From: Sabellastarte sp. h YS-2021
Lineage: Eukaryota > Annelida > Polychaeta > Sabellida > Sabellidae
DNA: 64,000 nt
Assembly (NCBI GenBank): GCA_964017235.1
Contig: OZ024936.1
Span: forward strand, 47,853,028-47,917,027
Direction: 5' to 3'
Shown here: positions 12,881 through 23,907 of the stretch, in pieces
How the letters are laid out: the number at the start of each line of letters is the position of its first letter
Numbering within the stretch: position 1 is the first letter of the stretch
Made by a program: the position numbers and the translations under genes
The notes under the pieces: generated by a model
Databases searched by the model: none
What the model was told of the DNA's origin: nothing
The model's input: only the letters and a program-made list of their open reading frames with translations

Positions 12881-13900
12881 GGCCTCTAGAGGCGTAATGA
12901 GAATATCTCTACACACTGAAGCGGCGTACTCATACATAATCCACAGTATCCACCGGATGCTATCCAGTGGATACAAATATTGCTCGAGAATACTTCAAAT
13001 TAAAAACTTTCACAAATTTCCGTCTGCACAGTGCACACGCCAAACGAAAAAGATCTAGTGATGTCACGATGCCTAGACAGGAAGTATGATGTTCCACCTT
13101 GCGAGTGCACAGTGTGACCGGCCAGCTAGTGTTCCATAATGGACACATAGGTGACTTTTTCTGTCGTTTGGTGGGACGGTCTGCACCGACCAGTAAAGCA
13201 ATTGCCCATTGGATATGATGTATTAACGCAATAAAATATTAACTCATTCATTTTAATACACCCCACCCCCCTTATAAACAAATATCAATGTTTTGTATAT
13301 CTGCTTTGGCTTTTTACACAATACCATTATTAAGTTTTATTTCAATTGTTCATTTATTTATTTATTAGGTGGCATACAACGCAAGCATACTGATGTCCAC
13401 GAGGATTTTTTCAAGTCAGACTTTTTAGTATTGCAAGACAGGATTTCCAGTCAGATTTTCATACACTCGGGTGTTCTCTCAGACAACATTTTTGAAAGAC
13501 CTGTGTTTATTAAGTGCAACAAGAAAAATAATGTAGCAGATTTTAGCTCATCAGTGTTCACTGAATTATTGTTTTAAATTGTATGTCTCAATAAATTATT
13601 AATTTTAAATATAGTGATTATCTAGTTATTATAGCTTTTGGGGTTGTATGCTATAAAAGTACTTGTACTTGGAATTTTTCAAAGTACTTGTACTTCCAAC
13701 TAGGCAAAATAATTGTACTTGGCTCCATGTACTTAACCTGAGACCTGTTGTTCACATTGTCAATGAACCTTTAACGTCATTGTTTATGTTTGACGAAAGA
13801 TATTGAGTGAAAAATAATGGCGACCGTAGTTAGGAGTATGGAAAAATGTAACAATAATTGGGTGAATTCTATGTGTAGCCTCTCTGAGGCACAGCTATTT
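12881..13900. other. No gene recognised; short hAT-like terminal sequence near 13,650-13,760
   Basis: The 94-codon frame at 13,293-13,577 has no recognisable domain. 'AAGTACTTGTACTT' repeats at 13,658-13,705 and a final 'CTTAACCTGAGACCTG' resemble a hAT subterminal region, but I cannot place the opposite end. Confidence 0.4.
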
Positions 13901-13904
13901 TTAC

Positions 13905-15140
13905 AAAAATAGCATCAGAGATGCCCGTAACTCACAGCCTGGGGAAATATTTTTGAACACCATGAGATATACAAGTAGTGAAACAGTACACAGGTTGTTT
14001 ACTTTCAGAGCACTGCATGTAAAGATTAAATATTAAAACAAGACCATTCAGTAAACTAACAGTTATGAAGTTGTAAAATTTCTTAACTGGAGATTAGCTG
14101 TCAATGAAAATATCACAATTATGCATGGTCGAATTATGGTTTGAATGTTTTGAATATTACCCATACATACAGATGTGGCAATACATGCTTATATGTGGAG
14201 TTAGGGCAAAACCTGACTCACTTGATGCAATACCATCTGGGAAGTTGCAAAAGTAAAACCCTTAATGAATTCTAATATGACTTTAACAGTGCTTAATCTA
14301 CATCAAAAGACACCGAGAGGTGCAACAACCAAGATTCAAGTAAAAAGATAGAGATATAAGAGAGATAAAATAGTATCACATATCCCTGTAGAGATAAAAT
14401 AGCATCCAGTATGCAAGGTCAAATCCAGGTCACACCATGACGTTGCACACCTATAACCCCTGACTAATGTCCCTACCAAATATTAACTTCCTACACCTTA
14501 CGGTTTCCGAGATATAGCCTTGACAAGATTTTTAGGTCAAGCTCACTACAGCAAGGTCACATCAAAGTCGCGTCAAGACGTTGCACATCTACACCCCCTA
14601 ACCAAAGTCTCTACCAAGTATCAACTTCCTACACCTTACGGTTTCTGAGATATAACCCGGAAAAGATTTTATAGGTCAAGGCATGACATTACACATCTAC
14701 ACCCCCTAACCAATGTCCCTACCAAGTATACTTCCTACACCTTACTGTTTCCAAGATATAACCCGGACAAGATTTTATGGGTCAAGGTCACTGCGGCAAG
14801 GTCAAAGGTCAAATTAAAGTCACACCATGACGTTGCACATCTAACCCCCTAACTAATGTCCCTACCAAGTATCAACTTCCTACACCTTACCGTTTCCGAG
14901 ATATAGCCCGGACAAGATTTTATAGGTCAAGGTCACTACGGCAAGGTCAAATCAAGGTCACACCATGACGTAACTAATATCCCTACCAAGTATCAACTTC
15001 CTACATCTTACAGTTTCTGAGATATGGCCCGCACAAGATTTTCAAACTCAAGGTCACTACGGTAAGGTCAAATCAAGGTCACACCGCCGCCATCCCACCC
15101 AGACACTATGGGTAAAAATACCCCATACAAAATGTGGGGT
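13905..15140. repeat. Composite interspersed repeat with ~145-bp internal tandem array
   Basis: It starts with 'AATAGCATCAGAGATGCCCG', has a unique stretch, then about five ~145-bp units containing 'GGTCAAGGTCACTACGGCAA', 'CACCATGACGTTGCACA' and 'AGTATCAACTTCCTACACC', and ends with 'CACCCAGACACTATGGGTAAA' and a GGGGTAAAAA tail. The same head, array and tail recur at 29,287-30,040; arrays and tails recur at 22,520-22,985 and 63,205-63,820. This architecture (unique ends, central satellite) resembles Helitron-derived non-autonomous elements of bivalves, but that class is an inference. Confidence 0.8.
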
Positions 15141-15389
15141 AAAAAATGAACATTATATATCCGTAATTTTTTATGATAGTTTTAAAGTGTTGCCGATGAC
15201 CTTTAAAACGCCTTGGTTACATGTGTGCGTCTGCAAGCAATTTTTGGCCTCATTTTGAATGACAAAATCCCCACCATAGCCAATTGTTTGATGCTCAAAA
15301 TCTTTTAACATTGCCGCTAGCATAAGATAGCTGTATAGCCTTGTTTTGAAAAAAAATGGTTGCCATTATCACGTTTAACGTCAAATCCT

Positions 15390-15700
15390 ATTAAATTGAA
15401 AATTTTAATTACTTAAATGTAGCTTTTATAAGCTACAAGCTTACCATGTGGGACTTAATGCTGTTCTCGGGTTGCCACACCCGGGGCCAACGTCTTAGAA
15501 AAAAAGATTGTTCTTGTTACTGGTAGTTGTCGTCACGTGATAACTTCTGACCAATCGCCCTACTTTCTCGTTGAAATTTTCTAAAACCTACCCCTCAGCT
15601 GTAAACAGCGGGGAGGCACGGTGGGACTCTCCTAAGTCCCACATGGTAAGCTTGTAGCTTATAAAAGCTACTTTTAAGTAATTAAAATTTTCAATTTTAT
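15390..15700. repeat. Inverted repeat, 68-bp arms, ~175-bp loop
   Basis: The left arm is 15,390-15,457 and the right arm 15,633-15,700; they are reverse complements with about two mismatches and include TAAGTCCCACATGGTAAGC. A third partial copy in direct orientation follows at 15,701-15,742. It lies beyond the 3' side of DIRS copy C, so it may be the inverted terminal / internal complementary region of a DIRS element, or an independent palindromic element. Confidence 0.75.
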
Positions 15701-16095
15701 TACGCTACAATAGCTTACCATGTGGGACTTGATGCTGAATTCAACCGCCCGGTGGCGGGATTACAGCTGAGACTGGAAGATATGTCATTTTTTTCTAAGA
15801 TTTGAATTAATATGTATAGAATAGTGCCAGAAATACCACTCTGAGTCCCATTTACAGTGCCCCGATCCCGAAGACCGGGCCTGTAACGAGCCAAAAACCT
15901 AAGTAAAATGAGAGACAGTGCTAAAACTGTCTAGATGTTTGATTGTAGGACGGAAGTGCAACAGTGCTCACTTCGAGGTCTAAGGGTCCCTGAGGGACCT
16001 TCACGTGTAACTAACCAACCCAGTGGTTGGACATCTCATAAATTTTTTACCCTGAATATGAGATTAATGACAACTAAATAAGTCCTTAATAAAAA

Positions 16096-16198
16096 TTACT
16101 TGATAACCAAAAAATAAAATGACCTTACCCGTAACATCTTGAAGGTAAAGGAATACCTAGATCCTGGGAGAGACTCCTGAAGACTTGGTTGTAGTGGA

Positions 16199-16233
<35 letters not shown>

Positions 16234-17811
16234 TTTTTTTTCTTTTCGAGGACAACTGGTCTGAGGGGAAGGATCTAGGACTTGTTGTGCCGCCACTACG
16301 GGTCCCAGATACATATTGTTGTCCGACCAAGTAAGGTCTTTGAGGTAAAAATTTGTAAATGTGTTGTGAGCTTTCCAGTGACAGGCTTGCATGATTTGGT
16401 CCACCGATACCTCACCGTAAAAGGCCTTAGAGGCCGCGAAAGCCCGGATATCATGCGCTTTAACTTGGACCAAGTCCAAGGCTTGTTGGTCTGCTTGTTT
16501 GTAACAAAATAGGATGGTTCGTTTCAACCAGGAAAAGAGAGTAGCGGGTCTGATGTCTGAGGTATGACCTTTCTTGAAGGTGATAAAAAGGAGGGAACGA
16601 GACCCTCTCAGGTCTTTGGTTCGGTCCAGATAATACCTCAGGGCCCGTACCGGACACAGGGTCCTGTCTTCCTTAAATTGTCTATCTACAATGGTAGTCA
16701 AAGCAGGAATAGTCACCGGAGACACACTTTGAGAACCTTCTCTTGCTAGTTGGTTTTTGGCTATGAAATCAGAAGGGAACAAGGCGACCTTTTCCCATTG
16801 GCCTAGATTAGATACTTTGTTTGCGACCCAGGCATGGATTTCGCTGCGGCGTTTGCCGGAGGCCAAAGCTAGCAAGAAAGCAGTTTTGAGAGTAAGATGT
16901 TTGAGGTCTGTGTCTTTCATGGGCTCAAATGGTGCTTTTGTGAGCTCGTTGAGGACAACAGAAAGGTTCCACTTGGGTAAATTTCTGGAACTTTTGGGAC
17001 GATCCCTGTGAAAACTGGAGAGTAACCTATGAAGGTCTGCATTGTGTGCAATATGTTGGGCCGTTGGGCCCAAAGTGTCAACGATTGCAGTCCTGTAACC
17101 ATCAATGGTCGAGGGGCGCCTGTTTAGGTCTTGGTACAGGTACATGAAAAAATCTGAGATTTGTTTCACAGATGGAGTGGAGAAATCCACCGAATTTTCT
17201 CTGCACCATTTTTCAAATAGGGCCCACTTTGACTTATAGATGGTCCTTGTTGATGACCGCTGAGGGGCAGCAATTCTCTCTGCTACCTCCACAGAGAAGC
17301 CTTGTTCTTGGAGTTGTCCGCTCCTAGACACCAGGCGTGGAGGTTCAGATGCTGGGGGTTGTTGTGGAACACATACTTGTGGGACTGTTTGAATAGGGTC
17401 GTTGACACTGGGAGTTGTAGTGGGATCTCTGTTAAGAGCTGCACTAGGTCCCAAAACCAGGGCATCCCTGGCCAGCCTGGGGCTATTACTATGATCAGGC
17501 AATGACATTGCCTGATCTTTTGGATCACCTTGTAAAGGAGAGCCATAGGAGGGTACGCATAGGCCGTGAGGTTGGTCCAGTTTATGCTTAGAGCATCTAT
17601 GTCCCAGGCCCTTGGGTCTGGGATAGGAGACACGTACTGTGGGAGCTTGTGGTTCAGGTGAGTGGCAAATAAGTCTACATGAGGTGTGAACCACTTCTGG
17701 CAGATCTGTTTGAACACCTGTGGGTGCAGAGACCATTCTGTTGACTGCACTTGACATCAAGCATCTTGCAGTCAAAACACGTTTTGACTTGAGTCGTAGG
17801 ATTAAATCCAT
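16096..17811 (-). CDS. DIRS-like tyrosine recombinase, copy C (open frame), with overlapping RNase H C-terminus
   Basis: An open 571-codon minus-strand frame. Residues from about 180 onward are a clear DIRS/Ngaro-type tyrosine recombinase: a helical N-terminal domain (YKSKWALFEKWCREN, YLYQDLNRRPSTIDGY), catalytic Arg in ASGKRRSEIHAW, the HxxR motif in VKAHDIRAFAASKAFYG, and the final His/Trp-Tyr block ACHWKAHNTFTNFYLKDL. The RNase H C-terminus overlaps in another frame at 17,283-17,750 (VDLFATHLNHKLP, WDIDALSINW, APGWPGMPWFWDLV), which is how DIRS elements pack these genes. The real start is internal; the first ~150 residues read through RNase H sequence out of frame. A run of 31 C (16,203-16,233) gives a poly-Gly tail. 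Upstream gag and RT are absent, so this is a 5'-truncated copy. Confidence 0.88.
16203..16233. repeat. Homopolymer, 31 C
   Basis: Uninterrupted run of 31 cytosines followed by eight thymines, inside the 3' part of the recombinase frame. Length is likely variable and assembly-sensitive. Confidence 0.95.
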
Positions 17812-18465
17812 GCGATATGGCGGCCATTTTGTTTTTTGAACTAGGTCAAATTTATTATCGGGCTAGCTTTTCTAGCCATATAGCTTTTGTGCAAATTTGA
17901 TGAAGCTAGCTGGAATATTTCAAGATTTAGAGCGCCTTTACAATTTTCAAACAATTAGCTATGGCGGCCATTTTGTTTTTCAAAATGAGGCTAAAATTTT
18001 TCAGAGACAGGTTTTCATAGCCATAAACATTCCCTGCAAATCTGGTGAAGATATGCAATATTTGGGGAGATATAAGGCCTTTTTAATAGGATAACCCTGT
18101 TTGACATTAAACATGTGATATGGCGGCCATTTTGTTTTTTGAACTAGGTCAAATTTATTATCAGGCTAGCTTTTCTAGCCATATAGCTTTTGTGCGAATT
18201 TGATGAAGCTAGGTGGAATATTTCAAGATTTAGAGCACCTTTAGGATTTTGAAACAATTAGCTATGGCGGCCATTTTGTTTTTCAAAGTGAGGCTAAAAT
18301 TTTTCAGAGACAGGTTTTTATAGCCATAAACATTCCCTGCAAATTTGGTGAAGATATGTTCATAAATGAATGAGATATTAAGGTTTACGCAAAAACGTGA
18401 CGGACGGACAGACGGACGGAAGGCGTTTTATAATCTCCCGACCACGGCCTTCGGGAGATAACAAG
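17812..18465. repeat. Dispersed repeat, 'ATGGCGGCCATTTTG' units in duplicate, ending in a hairpin
   Basis: Two long direct repeats (about 17,815-18,060 and 18,117-18,360) contain 'TATGGCGGCCATTTTGTTTT' and 'GAAGATATG'. They are followed by a GACGGACGGACAGACGGACG stretch and a hairpin 'CTCCCGACCACGGCCTTCGGGAG' style end at 18,436-18,460. This looks like the 3' end of a mobile element of unknown class. Confidence 0.75.
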
Positions 18466-18576
18466 ATAATTCAATGACAAGATGACAGCATTAATCAGTA
18501 AACTATAATTCAACACTCTTTATATACATCTGCATTTCCGAATTATGGTTTAGATGGTTTGAATATTACCATGCAT

Positions 18577-18996
18577 TAGAGCTGAAACAATTATTCGTAC
18601 TAATCGATTAGTAGGTTATCAAAGCACTAGTCGACGCCAATATTATGAAATCGGTTAATTGTTTTCTTGTGTATATCACCACATAGCGGATGATGCGCGA
18701 TCGTTGGAACTGTGAGTATCTCGAGTTAAGACCTTAAAACGTATCAAATTAAAGTGTTTTATATGCATTTTATTTTTAAAATATCAAAATATTACATTAT
18801 TGGCCAATTTACCGAATAATCTGGTGAATTCTTTGCTTTTCAGCATCTCCCGATCCGCCATTTTGTTTGCTTACATCCCGAACACACACATTTTCGGTAT
18901 TTCTCATACATGCTAAACGTCAGAAACAATCGGTTAGTTGACGGTTAATGCAAGCGACTACCCAGCTACCAAATTTTGCTAATCGTTTCAGCTCTA
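18577..18996. mobile_element. Short non-autonomous hAT element (420 bp) with 8-bp target duplication
   Basis: The termini are TAGAGCTGAAACAATTA and the complement of TAGAGCTGAAACGATTA, a terminal motif common in animal hAT elements, followed by TCGATTAGTA-type subterminal sequence. CCATGCAT is duplicated at 18,569-18,576 and 18,997-19,004. The flanking repeat exists uninterrupted at 14,130-14,330 ('TATTACCCATACATACAG'), giving an empty-site comparison. Confidence 0.93.
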
Positions 18997-19004
18997 CCAT
19001 GCAT

Positions 19005-19490
19005 ACAGAAGTGGTAGTACATTTAATGAATGCTTATGTGTGGTGTTGGAGTAAAATCTGCGGCTCACTTGATGAAATTCTATCTCTTACAATGTTTAGT
19101 TATGAAAGTAAAATTCTTAATAAATTCTAATATGACTTTTGCTTAATCTGCATCAAAAGACAGACACAAAGGTGCAACAAGATTTTAAAGGTCAAGGTCA
19201 CTACGGCAAGGTAAAAGGTCAAATTAAGGTCACACCATGATAATACACACCTATAGCCAATAACCAATGTCCCTACCAAGTATCAACTTCCTACACCTTA
19301 CGGTTTCCGAGATACAGCCCCGACGATTTTATAGGTCAAGGTCACTATGGCAAGGTCAAAGGTCAAACTAGAGATTGCGTCTCGACGCAGTGTATCCCCG
19401 GACGGGACATAGTTAAGGCGTGAATGTGTTCGTCTTGAGCCTGTTTCCTGGAGCACCAGGTCAGGATTCTCCATAGTACCAGATTACTCC
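19005..19490. repeat. Remainder of composite repeat plus a small DIRS RNase H fragment
   Basis: 19,005-19,180 continues the repeat seen at 14,160-14,330; 19,180-19,375 holds about 1.5 units of the ~145-bp array. At 19,390-19,490 the minus strand matches the DIRS RNase H segment at 10,081-10,145 (LLWRVLTWC region), in a diverged form. Confidence 0.6.
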
Positions 19491-19499
19491 CAAAAGCTA

Positions 19500-21785
19500 A
19501 TCACTAGTTCTTTCACTTATATCTGTCTTTAAAAATTACATTTCATGGATCCAGAAGATCCATATAGTGATCCGGATCACTTCCAAAATTCAATCTTTTC
19601 ATCCTTTTACCTTTTCAGACATATTCTAAAAATTTCATCAAAATCCGCCCATAAATTTTTAAGTTATCTTGTATATAAACAGATCTGGCAGCCTGGATCC
19701 ACATGATCCAGACAGTGATCCAGATCACTCCCAAAAACTAATCACTTGTTCTTTGTCCCATTTAAGACATTTCCTGAAAATTTCATCAAAATCCACCCAT
19801 GACTTTTTGAGCTATTTGTCTTTAAAATTATATTTCATGTATCCAGAAGATCCAGATAGTGGTCCAGATCACTTTCAAAATTGAATCATTTCTTCCTTTT
19901 ACCATTTCTTCGTTTTACCATTTGTAACATATCCTAAAACCATGACAAAATTCATCCTAAAATTCTTTTGCAGCCTGGATCCAGATGATCCAGATCACTC
20001 CAAAAATGTAATCACTTGTTCCTTGTACCATTTAGGTCATTTGATGAAAATGTCATCACAATCCATCCATAACTTTTTGAAGTATCTGTCTTTAAAAATT
20101 ACATTTCATGGTTCCAGATCAATATAGTGATCCGGATCACTTCTAAAATTCAATCATTTCATCCTGTTACCTTTTGAGACATATCCCGAAAATTTCATCA
20201 AAATCCGTCCATAAGTTTTTTAGCTACATTGGACACAACCACATCTGGCAGCCTGGATCCAGAGGATCCAGATCACTCCCAAAATCTAATCACTTGTTCC
20301 TTGTCCCTTTTTGGACATTTCCTGAAAATTTCATCAAAATCCACCCATGACTTTTTGAGCTATTTGTCTTTAAAATTATATTTCATGGATCCAGAAGATC
20401 CAGATCACTTGCAAAATTGAACCATTTCTTCCTTTTACCACTTCGTCCTTTTACCATTTGTAACATATCCCAAAAATATCATCAAAATTCATCCTAAAAT
20501 TCTGTTGCAGCCTGGATCCAGATCACTCCAAAAATGTAAACACTTGTTCCTTGTACCATTTAGGTCATTTGATGAAACTGTCATCACAATCCATCCATAA
20601 CTTTTTGAGGTATCTGTCTTAAAAAATTACATTTCATGGTTCCAGAAGATCAATATAGTGATCCGGATCACTTCCAAAATTCAATCATTTCATCCTGTTA
20701 CCTTTTCAGACATATCCCAAAAATTTCATCAAAAACCGTCCATAAGTTTTGCAGCTACATTGTACACAAACACATCTGGCAGCCTGGATCCAGATGATCC
20801 AGATCAATCCCAAAATCTAATCACTTGTTCCTTGCACCATTTAGGTCATTTGCTGAAAATGTCATCACAATCCATCCATAACTTTTTGAGGTATCTGTCT
20901 TTAAAAATTACATTTCATGGATCCAGAAGTTCCATATAGTGATCCGGATCACTTCCAAAATTCAATCATTTCATCCTTTTACCTTTTCAGACATATCCTG
21001 TAAATTTCATCAAAATCCGTCAATAAGTTTTTGATTTATCTTGTACACAAACATCTGGCAGCCCGGATCCAGATGATCCAGATCACTCCCAAAATCTAAT
21101 CACTTGTTCCTTGTCCCATTTAGGACATTTCCTGAAAATTTCATCAAAATCCAACCATGACTTTTTGGGCTATACTGTACACAAACACATCTGGCAGCCT
21201 GGATCCGGATGATCCAGACAGTCATCCAGATAACTCCAAAAATGTAATCACTTGTTCCTTGCACCATTTAGGTCATTTGCTGAAAATGTCATCAAAAACC
21301 ATCCATAACTTTTGAGGTATCTATCTTCAAGAATTACATTTCATGGATCCAGACGATCCATATAGTGATCCGGATCACTTCTAAAATTCAATCATTTCAT
21401 CCTTTTACCTTTTCAGACATATCCTGAAAAATTCATCAAAATCCATCCATAACTTTTTGAGCTATACTGTACACAAACACATCTGGCAGCCTGGATCCGG
21501 ATGATCCAGACAGTGATCCAGATCACTCCCAAAATCTAATCACTTGTTCCTCGTCTCATTAAGGACATTTCCTGAAAAATTCATCAAAATGTACCCACAA
21601 GTTTTTGAGTTATCTGTCTTTAAAAATTAAATTTCATGGATCCAGAAGATCCAGACAGTGATCCGGATAACTCCCAAAATTTAATCATATCTTCCTTTTA
21701 CCATTTTGGACATATCCTGAAAATTTCATCAAAATCCATCTGTCAGTTTTTGAGTTATCTTGTTCACAAACAAACAGAGGACCAA
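19500..21785. repeat. GATCC-rich tandem repeat array
   Basis: About nine diverged copies of a two-part unit (roughly 270 bp per pair). They contain 'CCTGGATCCAGATGATCCAG', 'TAGTGATCCGGATCACTTCC', 'AATCACTTGTTCCTTG' and 'AAATTTCATCAAAATCC'. GATCC/GGATC palindromes occur many times per unit. Short open frames inside are accidental. Confidence 0.88.
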
Positions 21786-22519
21786 AAATGACCCTCGGTC
21801 AGGTAATTTGGCGGTCAGTGGATGACCTTAAATGAAGATCTGTAACCGGTAAGCCTGCATGCGGGTACTCCATCATGTACTCAACCTCCAAAGCCATTTT
21901 CATTAGTTTCCAAGCAATGTAGTCAGCATTAAAGGTGAAAATATCTCCAAATATGCCAAAAATGACCCTCGGTCAGGTACTTTGGCGGTCAGTGGATGAC
22001 CTTAAATGAAGAGCTTCAAGGTCAAATTTGTGCATGCTTACAGAGGACATATATATGTATTATATATACCAGCCATAGGATGATCTGACTTTCTGTATAC
22101 GAGTTAAGTGTGAAAATATCTCCAAAAAGGCGAAAAATGACCCTCGGTCAGATACTTTGGCCGTCAGTGGATGACCTTCAATGAAGAGCTTCAAGGTCAA
22201 ATTTGTGCATGCTTACAGAGGACATATATATGTATTATATATACCAGCCATTGGATGATCCGACTTTCTGTATATGAGAACTGGGCCAAAAAGTGAAAAA
22301 ATGGCCAAAATCTGACCTTTAAGTGGACACCAGTGACCTTGAGATTGAAGGTCAAGGTCACAAAACAATAGCGTTCGTGGCATTGCCCATATCTACCCAC
22401 ATACCAAATTTGAAAGTTCTAACTAAATTATTTTTTAAGTTATCGCGTCCAAAAGGAAATCTCTGCGGCGGCGTGACCGTACTGAATCCTAAGTATCCCC
22501 GACTTTCGTCTGGGGACAC
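21786..22519. repeat. ~180-bp tandem repeat (three copies) plus adjoining single repeat
   Basis: Three copies contain 'AAAATGACCCTCGGTCAG', 'GTCAGTGGATGACCTTAAAT' and 'GAGGACATATATATGTATTA' (21,786, 21,956, 22,130). They are followed by a segment with 'GACCTTGAGATTGAAGGTCA' and 'GCGGCGGCGTGACCGTACTG'. A related GTGGATGACTTTGAATGAAG phrase is at 1,621. Confidence 0.82.
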
Positions 22520-22985
22520 AATCAAGGCCACACCATGATGCTGCACACCCACCCCCTAGCCAATGTCTCTACCAAATATCAACTTCCTACACCTTACAGT
22601 TGCTGAGATATAGCCCGGACCAGGTTTTATAGGTCAAGGTCACTACAGCAAGGTTAAAGGTCAAATCAAGGTCAGACCATGACGTTGCACACCTACACCC
22701 CCTAATCAATATTCCTACCAACTATCAACTTCCTACACCTTATGGTTTCTGAGATATAGCCCAGACAACATTTTATAGGTCAAGGTCACTACGGCAAGGT
22801 CAAATCAAGGTCAGACCATGACATTGCACAGCTACACCCCCTAACCAATGTCCCTACCAAGTATCAACTTCCTACACCTTACGGTTTCTGAGATACAGCC
22901 CGGACAAACTATTTCCCGCCGCCCGCCCACCCGGACACCATGGGTGAAAACAATACCCCAACAGCCATTAAGGTCTGTGGGGTAA
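22520..22985. repeat. Composite repeat, ~145-bp array and tail
   Basis: Three units of the array described at 13,905-15,140, then the tail 'CGCCCACCCGGACACCATGGG' style sequence and a GGGGTAAAAAC end. Confidence 0.82.
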
Positions 22986-23120
22986 AAACTGTAGAAGATA
23001 TAACTTCAATCTCGTGAATTTAAGCAATTCATACAGTCAACTCTATTGAACTCTTTCAACAAACTGAATGGAGAATGCAATAAAAATTGTGTTCAATAGC
23101 AGCCATTTACCTTGGCCTAA

Positions 23121-23657
23121 TGGACCATTCCATGGTGTCCATCAAAATACCGAAAATCTGCAAACATCCTGTTTACGAGTCGTTTACTATAACAACCAGT
23201 CAAATTACAGTAATCTTTAGGTCAAGGACAGGTGCCATTTTGAAATAGAAAATTGTGACAATTTTTGGTTAAATATTTGTAAATATTATTGTACTCATAA
23301 AAACTTTTTTAAAAACTTAATCAATCTTAACTAATTTAAAATATTGGGTATCAATGTAAATCTCTAAAACTGGTCAAGATTTCCCATATTTTCCCAAACC
23401 AGGAAGTAATTCTCAATAAAGAAAATGATTAAAAAAATGTTCTATAATATTTGTCACAGTTATGTATGTACATTTGTATCATAATACATGATTTCTGCAA
23501 CATATCCCACAATTTCTAATAATTATTAACTTTTCATAATGTATTTTTTCTCAAGTTTTACATTTTATTTCCTGCCATTTTTTTCCGTTTGTTTGTCAGA
23601 CGGGGACAACTAAAATACGGTAAACCAGGAAGTGGGCGTGGCCTATGGAACGGTCCA
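23121..23657. mobile_element. Possible MITE with 13-bp terminal inverted repeats
   Basis: Left end TGGACCATTCCAT, right end the complement of TGGACCGTTCCAT (one mismatch), 537 bp apart, AT-rich interior with no coding sequence. A TA dinucleotide next to both ends is compatible with a Tc1/mariner-type target, but the evidence is only the inverted termini. Confidence 0.45.
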
Positions 23658-23907
23658 TAATTTAGTCATAAATTGACAGACTTAGAGCACTTCATGTATT
23701 GAAGACCCACATGCCGAAACTTTTTGTTTCATCCATATCCAGTTCTATAACTGTAGTCGTAGTTTCATCTCACAGACTGCAAAGTTTATCAGGATTTTAG
23801 CGAAGGATGTAATAAAACATCTACTTTTTTTCCATATTTTTTTTATTCCTCCATGTTACAAAGGGATAACAGTTTGAATATGCACAAGTTCTAAACAGCC
23901 CTTGTAT

